Origin: Datnioides undecimradiatus
Taxonomy: Eukaryota; Chordata; Actinopteri; Lobotiformes; Datnioididae
Length of the DNA: 64,000 nucleotides
Assembly (NCBI GenBank): GCA_008933995.1
Contig: WARS01000036.1
Coordinates: 4,254,419-4,318,418 of the forward strand
Direction of reading: 5' to 3'
Below the pieces are notes generated by a model. The model was not told where the DNA came from. It did not search any database and saw nothing but the letters and a program-made list of their open reading frames with translations. A program made the translations under genes and the position numbers. Positions 53,061 to 63,449 of this stretch are shown piece by piece. Position 1 is the first letter of the stretch. Each line of letters begins with the position of its first letter.

Positions 53061-56000
53061 AAATGTGAGAGCAAATAATCTCAAATTAAAAGAAAAGCAG
53101 ACATAAATCAATCGCTGCTGAATCAGTTGTATTAAGAGAGCGACGGCTGTTTAATTTAATCATGTGAACCGGCAACATAAAGTCCCATCTCCACGGGAGA
53201 GCAGCTCACTCTTTTACACAGTCCCAAGCAGCAGTTAAATCCACAGTGAAAATCCCTCCATGTTCCACCACTGAAGTCAGGCCAAAAAACTACAAACAGC
53301 AGAGAAGGACTCCATTGTTATTTCTAACTGGTAGAAGCCCCGAGGTTATTTTTCCTCTGCCTTGAAACAAATCAATGAAGCACAACTCACTTTGAACAAT
53401 TGCACATTTTGCTGAAATCAGATGTGGGCTGAGGAGCCAGCCATCACCGCGCGTATTCTGTTTGTTGACAGAGGAGGCCTTTGATAAACAAGCCTGTTCT
53501 TTGAAACAGGTGCCCGAGCACGAGTTCAGTTTTTGAGAGGCAATTCAGAAAACTGACTGATTAGAGAGTGTTTGTTATTCTGCGTTCAACCATTTGGATT
53601 CTGTGTATCCTTCCCAAAGTCACAGGGATGCTTTTCGCTGTAAACAATGAAACTATTTATTTTTCAGCTAAGGTAACACCAAAGTTTGACACGGATATTT
53701 GCAAATGTTTTAAATATCTCGACAGTGAAATAGTCTGCCCTGTCACTTTGATAAGAGCATCAACAAACAATACAACTAGACAGAAAGAGCCTCTGTGTGC
53801 AGGCTTTCTTTAGCCAACGTTGCCCCCAAGTGGTTACACTGGAAGCTGCTTGAAACTTCACTGAAATCTAAGTTTTACCCCACAAAGCGACTCACGCACT
53901 TTTTTTCTGCCCTCATTATTATTAAACAGGGTTTTAACACGTCACCCTTGCTGTGTGCACAGTCCGCTTTCTCAGCCGAAGCGGTGAAGTCACGACTTCG
54001 CCATGCTGTGTTTCCACTGGCTGCCCTACAACAGTGAACGCAACATGCGGTCCACCCAGTTCACAAACCCGGCTTATCCCTGCTATCAACATATGGAAGC
54101 GGTTTCAAATCGCTATCTGCGAGCAGCAAATGGCCTTAAATCAGTCATTTTAATATCAAAGCACTTAACACTAGAATGATGATTACTTGCAGGTGGATAT
54201 CCATGCTGCTTGTCAAGACTGCATTTGAAGAAAATGACTGAGCTCTTATCCGACACGTACAGTACAGCCAGTGTTCAATAGGCAAGATCACATTACAGAA
54301 GATTACTTTGGAGTTTCAGCAATTTTCCCAAATTACACTGGCCTTTGGTCTCTGGTAAACTTGATTGACTTGAATGGTTTTCATTAGAAAGCCGAGGCCT
54401 TGCCGCTGATGCGCGTACACAAAACTCGAGGCGTTTGAGGGTGAGCGGGTGCAGATGGGACACTGGAAGGGAACGGGTATGCAAATGCTTACATGGAAAT
54501 GCTTCATCGTGTTTTAAGGGAACACAGACCCTGGTCGTTTGATTCGTTGATGCTCATCTGTGGTTCACAAGCCTGACGCTCTCCTGCTACACAACAATTG
54601 GTGTCACTTGGCCGTCTTTAAAAAAAAAGGGGGGTGGGGGGGATCTGCAATGTGTGAGGAATCAATCCAGTCTTTCACAATCACTGTGGCAGGAAAGTAT
54701 TGCAATATATGGGGCTGCTGATGCCTTCAGTGTGTGTTCACAGTCAAACAGACCAAGTGTGATTTACACCCAGTGTCATATTTGAACTCCGGTCCACCCT
54801 CCCCTTGTCTCTGCTCGTCGAAAGAACACAATCTGAGTAATGGAAATCAGTTAGATGTCACAGAGAGCCTGAGCCCAGACTGACAAGAAAATAGCCATGA
54901 ATAACATGACCACCCTCATTACCCTTCTAGGAAAATACTTAGACAGGGGTCCAAAATGAAGAGTAATCCGGATACACTTTCAATGTCACAAAGAATAAGG
55001 GCTATTTATCCTGGCCAGATATGTTCCCACATTCCCATCAGCTGTTTGGCTGCTATACTCTCCCACCCAACTCTGCGCATGAAGTGTAAATTCATTCCCA
55101 AACTTGGAAACGCAAAACTTAATTCTGACAGCTCGCTGTCACTAAATGCTCGAGCGCTCTCTACAGCAAACATCGAGCTGCCGCTGGGAAGGACTGAGAG
55201 TTTAACAAAACAAGGAACGCGTGTTTTCTAGAGAGATCTGCAGCTTTGTGATGCCCCCTTGAGGAGGTTTGTTGGCACAGCAACGAGGTAGGAGAGCTCT
55301 CTCAAGTGCAAAATAAATATTTGGATTACACTTCCAGAGTATCACATATCACTCAGGAGGTGAGCTACATCTACTGTAACAGTGACAAGCCAAGTGTTTT
55401 TGTCTGCAGCTTTAATTTGGGACAGATTAATGTCAAAGGATAAGAAGTCAGAGTTTGATCATTGGGTGCAAAGAAAGGCGGGGGGCAATTATGGTCAACA
55501 GACCACACGGAGAAATAATATATGCTGTGTTTAAGGACCACATTGATGGATTTGGTCATTGGTTACTGTGACTTAAAACTGCTGCAGGAAAAACTGCTTT
55601 GGGGGACAGGAAGAACAACAGTTTTAGGGTTTCTAAGGGTGGGGGGACTGAGGGTCAACTTAGAAAAATGTACTGAACACATCGCACAAAACCCAGATGA
55701 AGGCTCCACCCATGTCTCGGAGTGTGTTTGACAGGGCCCCGGCTCGCCGCCCTGATCTCTGGCAACGTTCCTCCAGCCTCTTAAAAAGTTGAACTGTGTG
55801 TGAAGTCATATCGCCTGGAGACACTGTTTGCAAAAATGACATCTATAACGCTGCAGATTCAGTATTTCTTCTTTAATCATCTTTCTCCCATTGCGTCACC
55901 AAAACACGACACTTCGGGGTATGGAAGAGGAAGGATGCGCTCTCCAGCCACTCCGTCATCCAGCTGACCACAATGTGAGCGTTTTCGAAATGAGGACACA

Positions 56001-56470
56001 CACCAGGCGAACGCAGCAACACTTGCAAATCTGTTCCCTGACGTCAGACTGTTTATACACTTAGCAGGCTTTCTCATTGCATCGTAACACAGGATGGTCA
56101 AAGGGCTGTATGTTGATCATGCCACTGTTCCACTGCTGTGCATCTGCTGTGCGCAACTCGCTTCACAGCAGCAGGTGCGCGTCATTCCTGCAGCACGTTG
56201 CAGATGCACTATTGACATACATAGCACTGTGGCTCCCATTGGTGTCTTAACTGTACATTGTTATTGTTTTTGTTGTCATTATAAATCATATAAACAATCT
56301 ATCTATAATAATTAAACATGTATAAGTTAAATGCCCCTACAGTGTACAAAACAGTTGAAACTAGCTTACATGTCAATTAATCAGCATTATTATCAAATTT
56401 GATGTATACATTTTTATATCATTTTGACTTATGACTGCCTTTACTGCTGAAAACGTTTTCCTGCAAATGC
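53061..56470. other. non-coding stretch downstream of asmtl
   Basis: I see no gene here. Open frames are under 100 codons and resemble no family I know. The DNA is mixed AT-rich and moderately complex. A run of A8 and G-rich DNA lies near 54620-54642. Confidence 0.6.
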
Positions 56471-56477
56471 TGTTACT

Positions 56478-56483
56478 TTTATT
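56478..56483 (-). other. poly(A) signal AATAAA after asmtl exon 15b
   Basis: On the minus strand this reads AATAAA, about 140 bp after the stop codon of the distal terminal exon. It is the natural end of the asmtl gene if that exon is used. Confidence 0.5.
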
Positions 56484-56621
56484 TTGCTATTATCCGTTTT
56501 GGCACTGCCACTTTAACTGAAGTAAAAGATGTCATTCTTCACTCTGATGCAAAGGCAAACAACTGAACGAGGGCTGGGTGTCGCAATCAACCGAATGATA
56601 GAGGTCAGCATGATTCACAGG

Positions 56622-56827
56622 CTACTTTTTAACAGCAATTAAGGCATCGAGGAAGTTCATAGTGGGAACCACACGCGTGTCCTCAAATCCATGTTTGCTC
56701 AGCAAGTCCGCATACTGGCTCTCTGTCCTCTCTGTCCCCTCAGTCTGGGCAAGCATGTTCAGAGACTGCAGAGCAGAGTAGGGTTTCTGTCCATCCAACA
56801 TGGTCTCAGCTATGAGTATAGCACATC
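56622..56827 (-). CDS. asmtl: second, alternative asmtl terminal exon (15b)
   Basis: This segment is absent from a single-transcript model ending at 57082. Acceptor TCCTAG precedes an open 206-bp exon that ends in TAG at 56624-56622. Entered in the phase left by exon 14, it encodes 67 residues starting CAILIAETMLDGQKPYSALQ, then SLNMLAQTEG, HGFEDTRVV and LDALIAVKK. This matches the end of human ASMTL (SLNMLVQTEG-ER, LDAILA) better than exon 15a does, including the Asn and Gln of the SLNMLxQ segment. It has the same length and phase as 15a and is uninterrupted. Exon 14 could splice to it by skipping 15a. I see no other asmtl-type exons further downstream, so it looks like a duplicated exon and not a second gene. 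It may even be the original terminal exon. Confidence 0.82.
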
Positions 56828-56977
56828 CTAGGACCCAACAAAAGGATTGTTTAAGTCCTTAGTGTATAGGAAAAATACAAAATTCCCTATTGAGCCATGA
56901 AGAAAACTTGTGTGTTCAATACCTCAAACATCAACAGAGTCTTATTTGTTCACAGAGGCTCCGTTATGAACTCAAAT

Positions 56978-56983
56978 TTTATT
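56978..56983 (-). other. poly(A) signal AATAAA after asmtl exon 15a
   Basis: On the minus strand this reads AATAAA, about 100 bp after the stop of the proximal terminal exon and before the distal one. It would let transcripts end here without including exon 15b. It is a short motif in AT-rich DNA, so use is not proven. Confidence 0.45.
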
Positions 56984-57081
56984 GTAAAAACTGATCTTAG
57001 TCCTTGATTTTGGCAGAGGTTGCCTACAGTGTACAACATATCACAAGACCTTCATTGTAGTGTTATTACTGGTGTTGTCAG

Positions 57082-57287
57082 TCATGCTTTTATGCAGAGC
57101 ATAGCGTCCAGGAGGTTGTCTGTGTGTCTGACACGTGCTGTTATGAAACCGTGGCTCTTCAAAAGCAGACTGTACTCTGTGGCGCTCCTCTGTTTCCCCT
57201 TGCTCATGCTGAGGGCCTGGAGCAGCCCACGACTCGGGCCGCTTCTGTCCTCGTCCAGGAAGATCTCACTTAGCAGGAGTCCACAGC
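57082..57287 (-). CDS. asmtl: asmtl terminal exon, proximal copy (15a)
   Basis: This 206-bp exon has acceptor GTGCCAG, begins in the same codon phase that exon 14 leaves open, and ends in TGA at 57084-57082. It encodes 67 residues beginning CGLLLSEIFLDEDRSGP, the last strand-helix part of the methyltransferase fold. It keeps the LDEDR-GP wording of true ASMT. It lacks the LVQ part of the SLNMLVQ segment, and Ser stands where ASMT has Asn. In ASMT that segment touches the substrate, as I recall the structure. About one third of residues are identical to the distal copy at 56622-56827. An AATAAA signal lies about 100 bp downstream, so this copy can end a transcript by itself. Confidence 0.8.
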
Positions 57288-60200
57288 CTGGCACAACGGT
57301 GTAAATGCATGAGGTGTATGCAGAAACAGATCAACTTTAGAGGAGGATATCGGTGGTTTTGTTAATTCCTTTGACATAAGCAAGGACTAAAAGCTAAGAA
57401 GAACGGGGGGGGGGGGGACAACTACCATCGGGTGGGTATTGTGACTAGGTGTTGACTTTGCACGCTTTTTGCAAAGTGTCGCTTTACACATCACTATGGG
57501 GCAAATAAGTCTTATCTTTTACATCAGTCACACAATGATAATAACAGGATATAACAGCAGTTCACAACGAAGACCTCCTCAGGCCTAAGAGTCTGCGGAA
57601 ACTGAAGACGAACAGTAGCAGATTTCACATGATTTTATCCAACTGTGGGAACTAATCACTTCTACAGCAAGACTGTAGAAGTGAAAAACTGCAGACTCCT
57701 AGGCGTCAATGGCACGTAGCACTGACGAGAACATCATAACAGGAACAGTCAGCATTTGATTCAATCTTCTGTCAAAAAAAAAAAAAGAAATAGCTTTAAT
57801 CATTTTACCTGGTGTGCACGCATCTGCGATTTTCCTCAGCAGAACATCCACTTTCTCATCAGGCCAGTCGTGAAGAATTCTAGCCAGGATGTACAAGTCT
57901 GCTTTGGGCAGCTCATCTTTAAAGAAGTCTCCTGCTCATACAGAGAGTTACGGTCACAAAGAGCATCTTGTACTTTTTGTCATCGAACATCTACAGTCAA
58001 AAGAGGACTCTGATGCTGACCTGCTACAAAGGACACCTTGTTGTCAGTGTGCAGAGGATGGAAATGCTCGCTCATCTCAACAACAGCCGGCAAGTCAAAC
58101 ACTGTCACAGACAGCTCAGGGTGGGCTTTAGTAAACTCGTAGGCCATGGCACCAGTGCATCCTGGGAAAAAAAAAGAAGACATATAAAAGAAAGGTTTAT
58201 TACTGAAGAACACAAATTCAAATGTCAGTCCTGTGCATTCTCTCCTTACCTCCGAGGTCGCAGGCAGTTTTAAAACTGGAGAGGTCGAAGGCTGCTGCTA
58301 CAGCTTTTCCTGTGACTTTGGCAATGCTGTGCATGGCATTCATGAATCTCAGTTTCACTTCTTGACTGTTGTAGAAAGTATCCTTTTAATAGAAACACGT
58401 GACAACGAGCAAAAGAAGCATCTGTAAACTATCTCCAGGTGTTCGTTTTTTTACATTTTATCAATCCGAAGCCGAACTCGGAGATAATCACCTGAAACAC
58501 ATCTTTAGATTTCTTGCCAAAGGCCTTCTCGTGCTGGTTGGTTCCCTCCCGCACAGCGTTCTCAAGGTGGGAGAAAAGGGGCCACAGTGTGTCGTTACAA
58601 TGCTGGAGGTAGCCTTGCAGCGAGAAAGGAGCATCTGATAGCAGAAAACGCGAGGCCAGATCTGTGTTCTCATACACCGGCTTCTGGCACGCTGGGAGCA
58701 GAGACATGGTTAGTAAGGTTAGGTTAAGTATTGATGTATTCTGTGGTTTTAAGGTGTGTAACGGTGACCAGAGTGTAATGGTCAACATAGATGAGTTCTG
58801 ACTGACTTCTCTCTTTGCTCTTTATCAGTCCCAGAGACACGCAGGCCTCCAGCAGGCATGCAGTCCCCTTGGCAGAGGCTTTGATCTCCTGGGCCACCTG
58901 TGCTGCATCCAGGCCAGGTCTGCTTTGGAGCAGGTCAAACACACACATCTTGGATGCGGTAAATAGTGCCTGGAGTGTTTTGTGAAAGTGATGGTTTTAG
59001 ACTTCCTGCTGCAGCTGCTTTCAGATATTTCATTTCTGCTCAGTAGGAACACATACACTGAGACACATTACAGAGCAGAACAGGCCTTTTTTAAAGGAGT
59101 AGTTCAAAACTTTGAGAGCTGCTCATTCAAGAATTAAAAATGACAAACAAGCACCTCTAAAAATCACAGATGAACACGTCTTGTTTGCTTACCCTTAGGG
59201 CTGTCACCTTAAGGCTTTCGGGCAACAGCACAATACAGTGGTTTATCCGTAATTACCTTTGAGGCTTTGAATCCATCCATTAGTTCAATGATCCGCTCCA
59301 AGTCCTCTTTCTTTGGTTCACTGTCCTCGTGCTCTTTAACATTGAGCTCAATCACTTGCCCTCTGTTGCTCATCAGTGGTAATGTTGTATTCTCGGAGCC
59401 TCTGATCTCGGCCCTCCTACTATCTGTATGTTTAGACAGGCTGTTGATCAACATCCAGGAAGTCTCTCCCTCCTCACCTTCGGTCCTTTTCACCTACACA
59501 GTAAAGATTGTTGCTGTTAACCCTAAAGACAAAAGGGGAATTGTGAGTGTATGATGAGAAAAAAGTACCTTGTGGGCAGGACTGGCTGAAGGGCTGTTCT
59601 GGGTTTGGTGTATTTGGCTGTTTGTGTCAGGGCTAGGTGAGTGGTTGTGTTTGGCTGAATAGCCAGGACTTTGGCTGGACTGCGCTGGCAGCTCAGACTG
59701 GGTCTGACTAAGTATCGTTGTGGTGTGATCGCCGTTGTGGCTCGGGCATTCGGATGAGCTCTCCTGGTCCCGGGAGGAAGTGCCGTGATTGTAAATAAGG
59801 TCCAGTTGTTTGCAGAAGTGGTTGAGGGGGAAACCCACAACATTGAGGAAATCACCATGAACGTACTCCACAAGCATACCACCCAGAGCCTGAATACCAT
59901 AGCCACCAGCCTTGTCCCTGACAAAAACACATAAATACAAATATTTAACTTTGACAGCAAAATATGCACCTTAGTTTATACAGAAAAACAATATGACTGG
60001 TTCTACAAATGCTGATCAAATCCAACTGTTGTGATGACCCTCTGAGCAGCGGTCCCACTACAGGGGCCTGGTGGTTGGAGTCAGGCTGTCAGGGAGATTC
60101 AGCTCACCTGGTCTGGCTGAAGGATTCTGTAAGGTGGAGGCAGCATTACTCTCCCCTCGCCTCCACCCTGTTTGGCTTTTTAGTATTTCATTAGCTTAAT

Positions 60201-61989
60201 TCCCCTTTCAGTCATGTAAAATAAACGGATTTTTAGTTACGACTCAGGCATGTTCTCTCTTCCTTTGTCCAGCCTTGAGCCGGGTTTGTGACACAATACA
60301 CACTCACTGACCCCAGTCCAGATCTGATTTCTTGCTGACACAGTCGCTGTGAAATAGCACAAGGCAAACACTGAAAGCTGGAAAACGAAAACCCTGGCAT
60401 CAAAGTCCAAAAATCAGCCGGTCCATGGGGCTAAAATCCACTGACCTCCACTGATCAAATGCTCGGTTAGGTTACTACACCTGGAGAAATCAATAGCTTT
60501 TACATAGGTGAAAGTTCATACTCACATTGGTTCACCGCTATTGATGTACTCCCAAAGCATGTTTTCCGAGAGCTCAGCAAACTTCACCTTTGTTTCTTCG
60601 TAGAAGTCGATCAACTGGTAATCCACTTCTTCATCTGGGGGGGGGGCAAGGATGTTTAGAAATATATAGCATATTTAGGACACTGCCATCAAATTCTACC
60701 CTAATAGTTGTTTCTCATTCTTGGTGGACAATAAAAAAAAATGACTTACCTTCTTTCTCATGGCAGAGGACTATAGCTACACCTGTGAAGACACTGTGCT
60801 CTTTACCGCTCAGACTGGAAGAGGACGATAAAGAAGGGCAGAGATGACTGTTAACTGCTTGTAAAGTTAGCTCAGAAACAACGGGAATGACACTGACCTC
60901 GACAGCATCCTGTACGCATCGTTTTTGTCCACTGGCTTCTCCAGGATCGTGCCATCTACAGTCTGTGGACACCAGAAGAATGTAGAATGTACAACTTGTA
61001 TCGCAGAGAGAAAGCAGATAAAACACTGAAACGCTTTCGCTCCCTTACCACTATAGTGTCTGCTCCGATTACTATGTCTGGAGTCTTCAGGTGTTTCTGA
61101 AGCACATGAATACACGGTGTTATCAATTTATTATTCAGTAAGATAATATTTACTGTACTATCATACAGAAAAAGGAGCTTAACTCACAAACGGCATCCTC
61201 CTGGCCACCTCCAGGGCCTTCTGTTTGGCCGTCTCCACAGCATACTCGTGAGGTGCTTTGAAAAGTCCCTTGTCAAGAGTTTCTTTGAACCAGGATGGCA
61301 CCACCTCAAACCGCAATCCCTGAACGGTAGCAGAGGAAAAGCAACAATGGAATTTTACTTCAGCCCACACTGGATTTCTCTGATATCCACAAGTGAACCA
61401 TCCTTTTACATAAACACTTGACATATTCAACAGGAACATTGGTTTTAAATGACTTCCAACACATCTTCTGCCCTGCAAGTTGCTCTTCTTTTGACCATCA
61501 TATACATCGATACAGATATATCAGCAACAAGCCAGCCAATAAATAAAATATTTATTATCATTATGTCCATTATTATTGAGTTTTGTCATCAGATGAGTGA
61601 GTTTCTCAGCCTTAATGTTATGACATCTCCTGAGCTTGCCTGATATACTGAATTGATGATGAAAGATTTAGAGGATATATACTTATATATATACTTTGTT
61701 GGGTTATTATTACATTGTATACAAAAATCAGTAACTCTGATTTAGTAGTGTTTATACAATATGACAGAAAGCCCAATATATGGATGTGAAAAGAGAAACC
61801 TAGGTCTAGCTCAACTTAATATGTAACATTTTGTGTTCACAATAAAACAAAACACACGGATGACTTTCCACGCAGTTTAAATAGGTGGGAACATACCGCG
61901 TTGCGGAGAATCTCCAGTCTTCGTGGAGATGCACTTGCCAGCACCACCAATTTACTGGTGAGCTTGGAAATGACAGGGTTCAGCACCAT
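57082..61989 (-). CDS. asmtl: acetylserotonin O-methyltransferase-like protein (Maf + ASMT fusion), 14 coding exons
   Basis: Coding exons on the minus strand, in order: 61989-61897, 61319-61188, 61096-61049, 60962-60898, 60814-60750, 60634-60526, 59917-59569, 59493-59257, 58969-58807, 58691-58492, 58382-58250, 58161-58021, 57931-57809, 57287-57082. They join in frame to 2064 bp, or 687 aa (human about 621). The ATG sits in a strong Kozak context (A at -3, G at +4) and opens MVLNPVISKL. Residues 1 to about 210 form the Maf domain: ASASPRR at 18-24, VIGADTIV with Asp88, EKPVDK, then DKAGGYGIQA. Maf proteins hydrolyse non-canonical or pyrimidine NTPs; human ASMTL is reported to act on dTTP and UTP. 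A Gln/Ser/His-rich linker (about 213-350) is longer than in human. From about 350 comes the ASMT-like domain: dimerisation helices, SAM-binding DLGGCTG (529-535), FDLP (553-556), GDFF, and ILHDW (597-601) with the His/Asp pair used by ASMT. The methyltransferase activity of ASMTL is unproven. I see no disabling change, and all junctions have GT-AG ends and matching phases. The final exon can be replaced by a second one downstream, described separately. Confidence 0.93.
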
Positions 61990-62825
61990 GGTCGTCTTGT
62001 CTAACTGGCCCTAAGAGGAAGGACAGAGTTAAACATTACAGATGTGGCCTAGTTTATGTAAAGGACTCAGCAGTAAGGACTCAGATGATCGCAGCTGTCC
62101 GTTTGCACGTGGTCACTGAGGACAGATCCATAGAGACAATCAGTTCTTCATTTATGGAATTCTAGGGAAAATACCAAATACCTGATCCCAACTTTTCTCA
62201 TCAGTATCTGCTGCTTTTCTCTGTTTAAATACTTTTAAATGGTATATTATGACTCTTGGACAGTTGTTAAGACAAAACAAGCATCTCTCTGGAATATAGT
62301 CATGTGCATTATCCTTCACTATTCTCTCAAAGGTTCACGAACCACAATATTAGTATACGGTTAGATCAATGGTTAGTTGCAACCCTGATATGTCTAATAT
62401 ATGCATAACAGAACCACGCATTCAGCATAAGTCAATAAGCAGCTGTCAGTAATATAAAAACATATCCACATACTGTAATTACATACAGTGTGGAACACCT
62501 TCATACAGGCAGACATTAACATAATGTTGCTGCTTTTTGATATCAGAGTAGCTGCGACAAGCATAGTTTACCACGCTGCTATTATCAATATGTTAACTTA
62601 GAGCTTTGTAGCTGTTAGCTGTGGGGTTGTTAGTTTCTTTGGTTAAGTTAGAACAAGAATGCTCCTGTTACGTTAACGACAAGAGGACGAAACGTTACTG
62701 TGACGTTTGTTTAGCGAGCTCACCGGAAGAAAAAAGGACATGTTTGCATGAAGACTGTCATTTCAAAAACAAGTTTCACGGTCTGGACATTGTTTTATAA
62801 TATATACATGCAGTGTGCGGCTTAC

Positions 62826-62870
62826 CTGCCGAAGTCTAGAGGCTGACGGTGATAGCTTCTTGCTAGCACG
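62826..62870 (-). other. asmtl: asmtl non-coding exon 1 (5' UTR), 5' end approximate
   Basis: A good donor (GGCAG then GTAAG on the minus strand) ends this segment at 62826. The first coding exon, whose acceptor CTTAG ends at 62011, begins with 21 bases of 5' UTR before the ATG. An upstream non-coding exon is therefore needed, and this is the obvious candidate, giving a first intron of 815 bp. The upstream limit near 62870 is a guess from the promoter motifs. Confidence 0.5.
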
Positions 62871-62930
62871 ACCAACGTGACCGCGCATACGCGATGACGT
62901 GTTTTGACGTAGGCGGATCTACTGTTCGCT
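62826..62930 (-). promoter_or_regulatory. probable asmtl core promoter (NRF1-like and CRE half-sites)
   Basis: Just upstream of the first asmtl exon the sequence becomes CpG-rich. CGCGCATACGCG at 62882-62893 differs by one base from the NRF1 consensus. Two TGACGT CRE half-sites follow at 62895-62900 and 62905-62910, exactly one helical turn (10 bp) apart. No TATA box is evident. These features suit a TATA-less housekeeping promoter. The transcription start is inferred, not seen. Confidence 0.45.
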
Positions 62931-62959
62931 TACCGTTGAAAGACTTGTGTGCAAGTACC

Positions 62960-63060
62960 GTGCAACCACGGTTACTGTTATTGCTGCTGTTACTACAACA
63001 ACTACTACGACAACTACCACTAGTAATAACAATAACAATACAAAAAGAAAATACAAAAAG
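62960..63060. repeat. trinucleotide-rich low-complexity DNA
   Basis: Interrupted units of the kinds GCTGTTACT, ACAACTACTACG and AATAACAATAAC fill the short gap between p2ry8 and asmtl. I see no coding potential. It is probably a decayed triplet microsatellite. Confidence 0.6.
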
Positions 63061-63153
63061 CCTTAATGAAAGTTACAAAACAACAATTTACAGAAATATG
63101 TACACAAACAATGTTAAGTCAGTGAGTCTATGATACATAGATGTTATTTACAG

Positions 63154-63159
63154 TTTATT
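63154..63159 (-). other. poly(A) signal AATAAA, probably of p2ry8
   Basis: On the minus strand this reads AATAAA, about 290 bp after the p2ry8 stop codon. If used, the p2ry8 3' UTR ends near 63130, leaving only about 200-250 bp before the asmtl promoter. The UTR between holds an 18-base A run (about 63317-63334, plus strand). An alternative is that a more distal signal is used. Confidence 0.5.
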
Positions 63160-63449
63160 TACACTCGTGCATGCTACTTTCTTGGCAAAATAACTTATGA
63201 TGCTTGTGGACACATACATGTTTTCATTCTTTAACATAAAATATAGGAAAGTAATGCAAGAATAATAAAAGTAAGCAAAGAGCTGCTGGTCATTTTCTTT
63301 GTGTTACATATAAACAAAAAAAAAAAAAAAAAGAAAACAGATTTTCAGATATGACCCAAGAAAAAACAGAACAGACAGAGTGTCTGCTCTTTTCACATCT
63401 CTCTAAGACTGTCTCTCACTCCTTTTTCTCTGTCTCTCATTCCATTTCT

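Noticed and set aside
56622-56827. Idea that the distal asmtl-like exon belongs to a separate asmt gene
   Set aside because: No other methyltransferase-type exon is visible downstream, and its phase and length match exon 15a exactly. An alternative asmtl exon is simpler.
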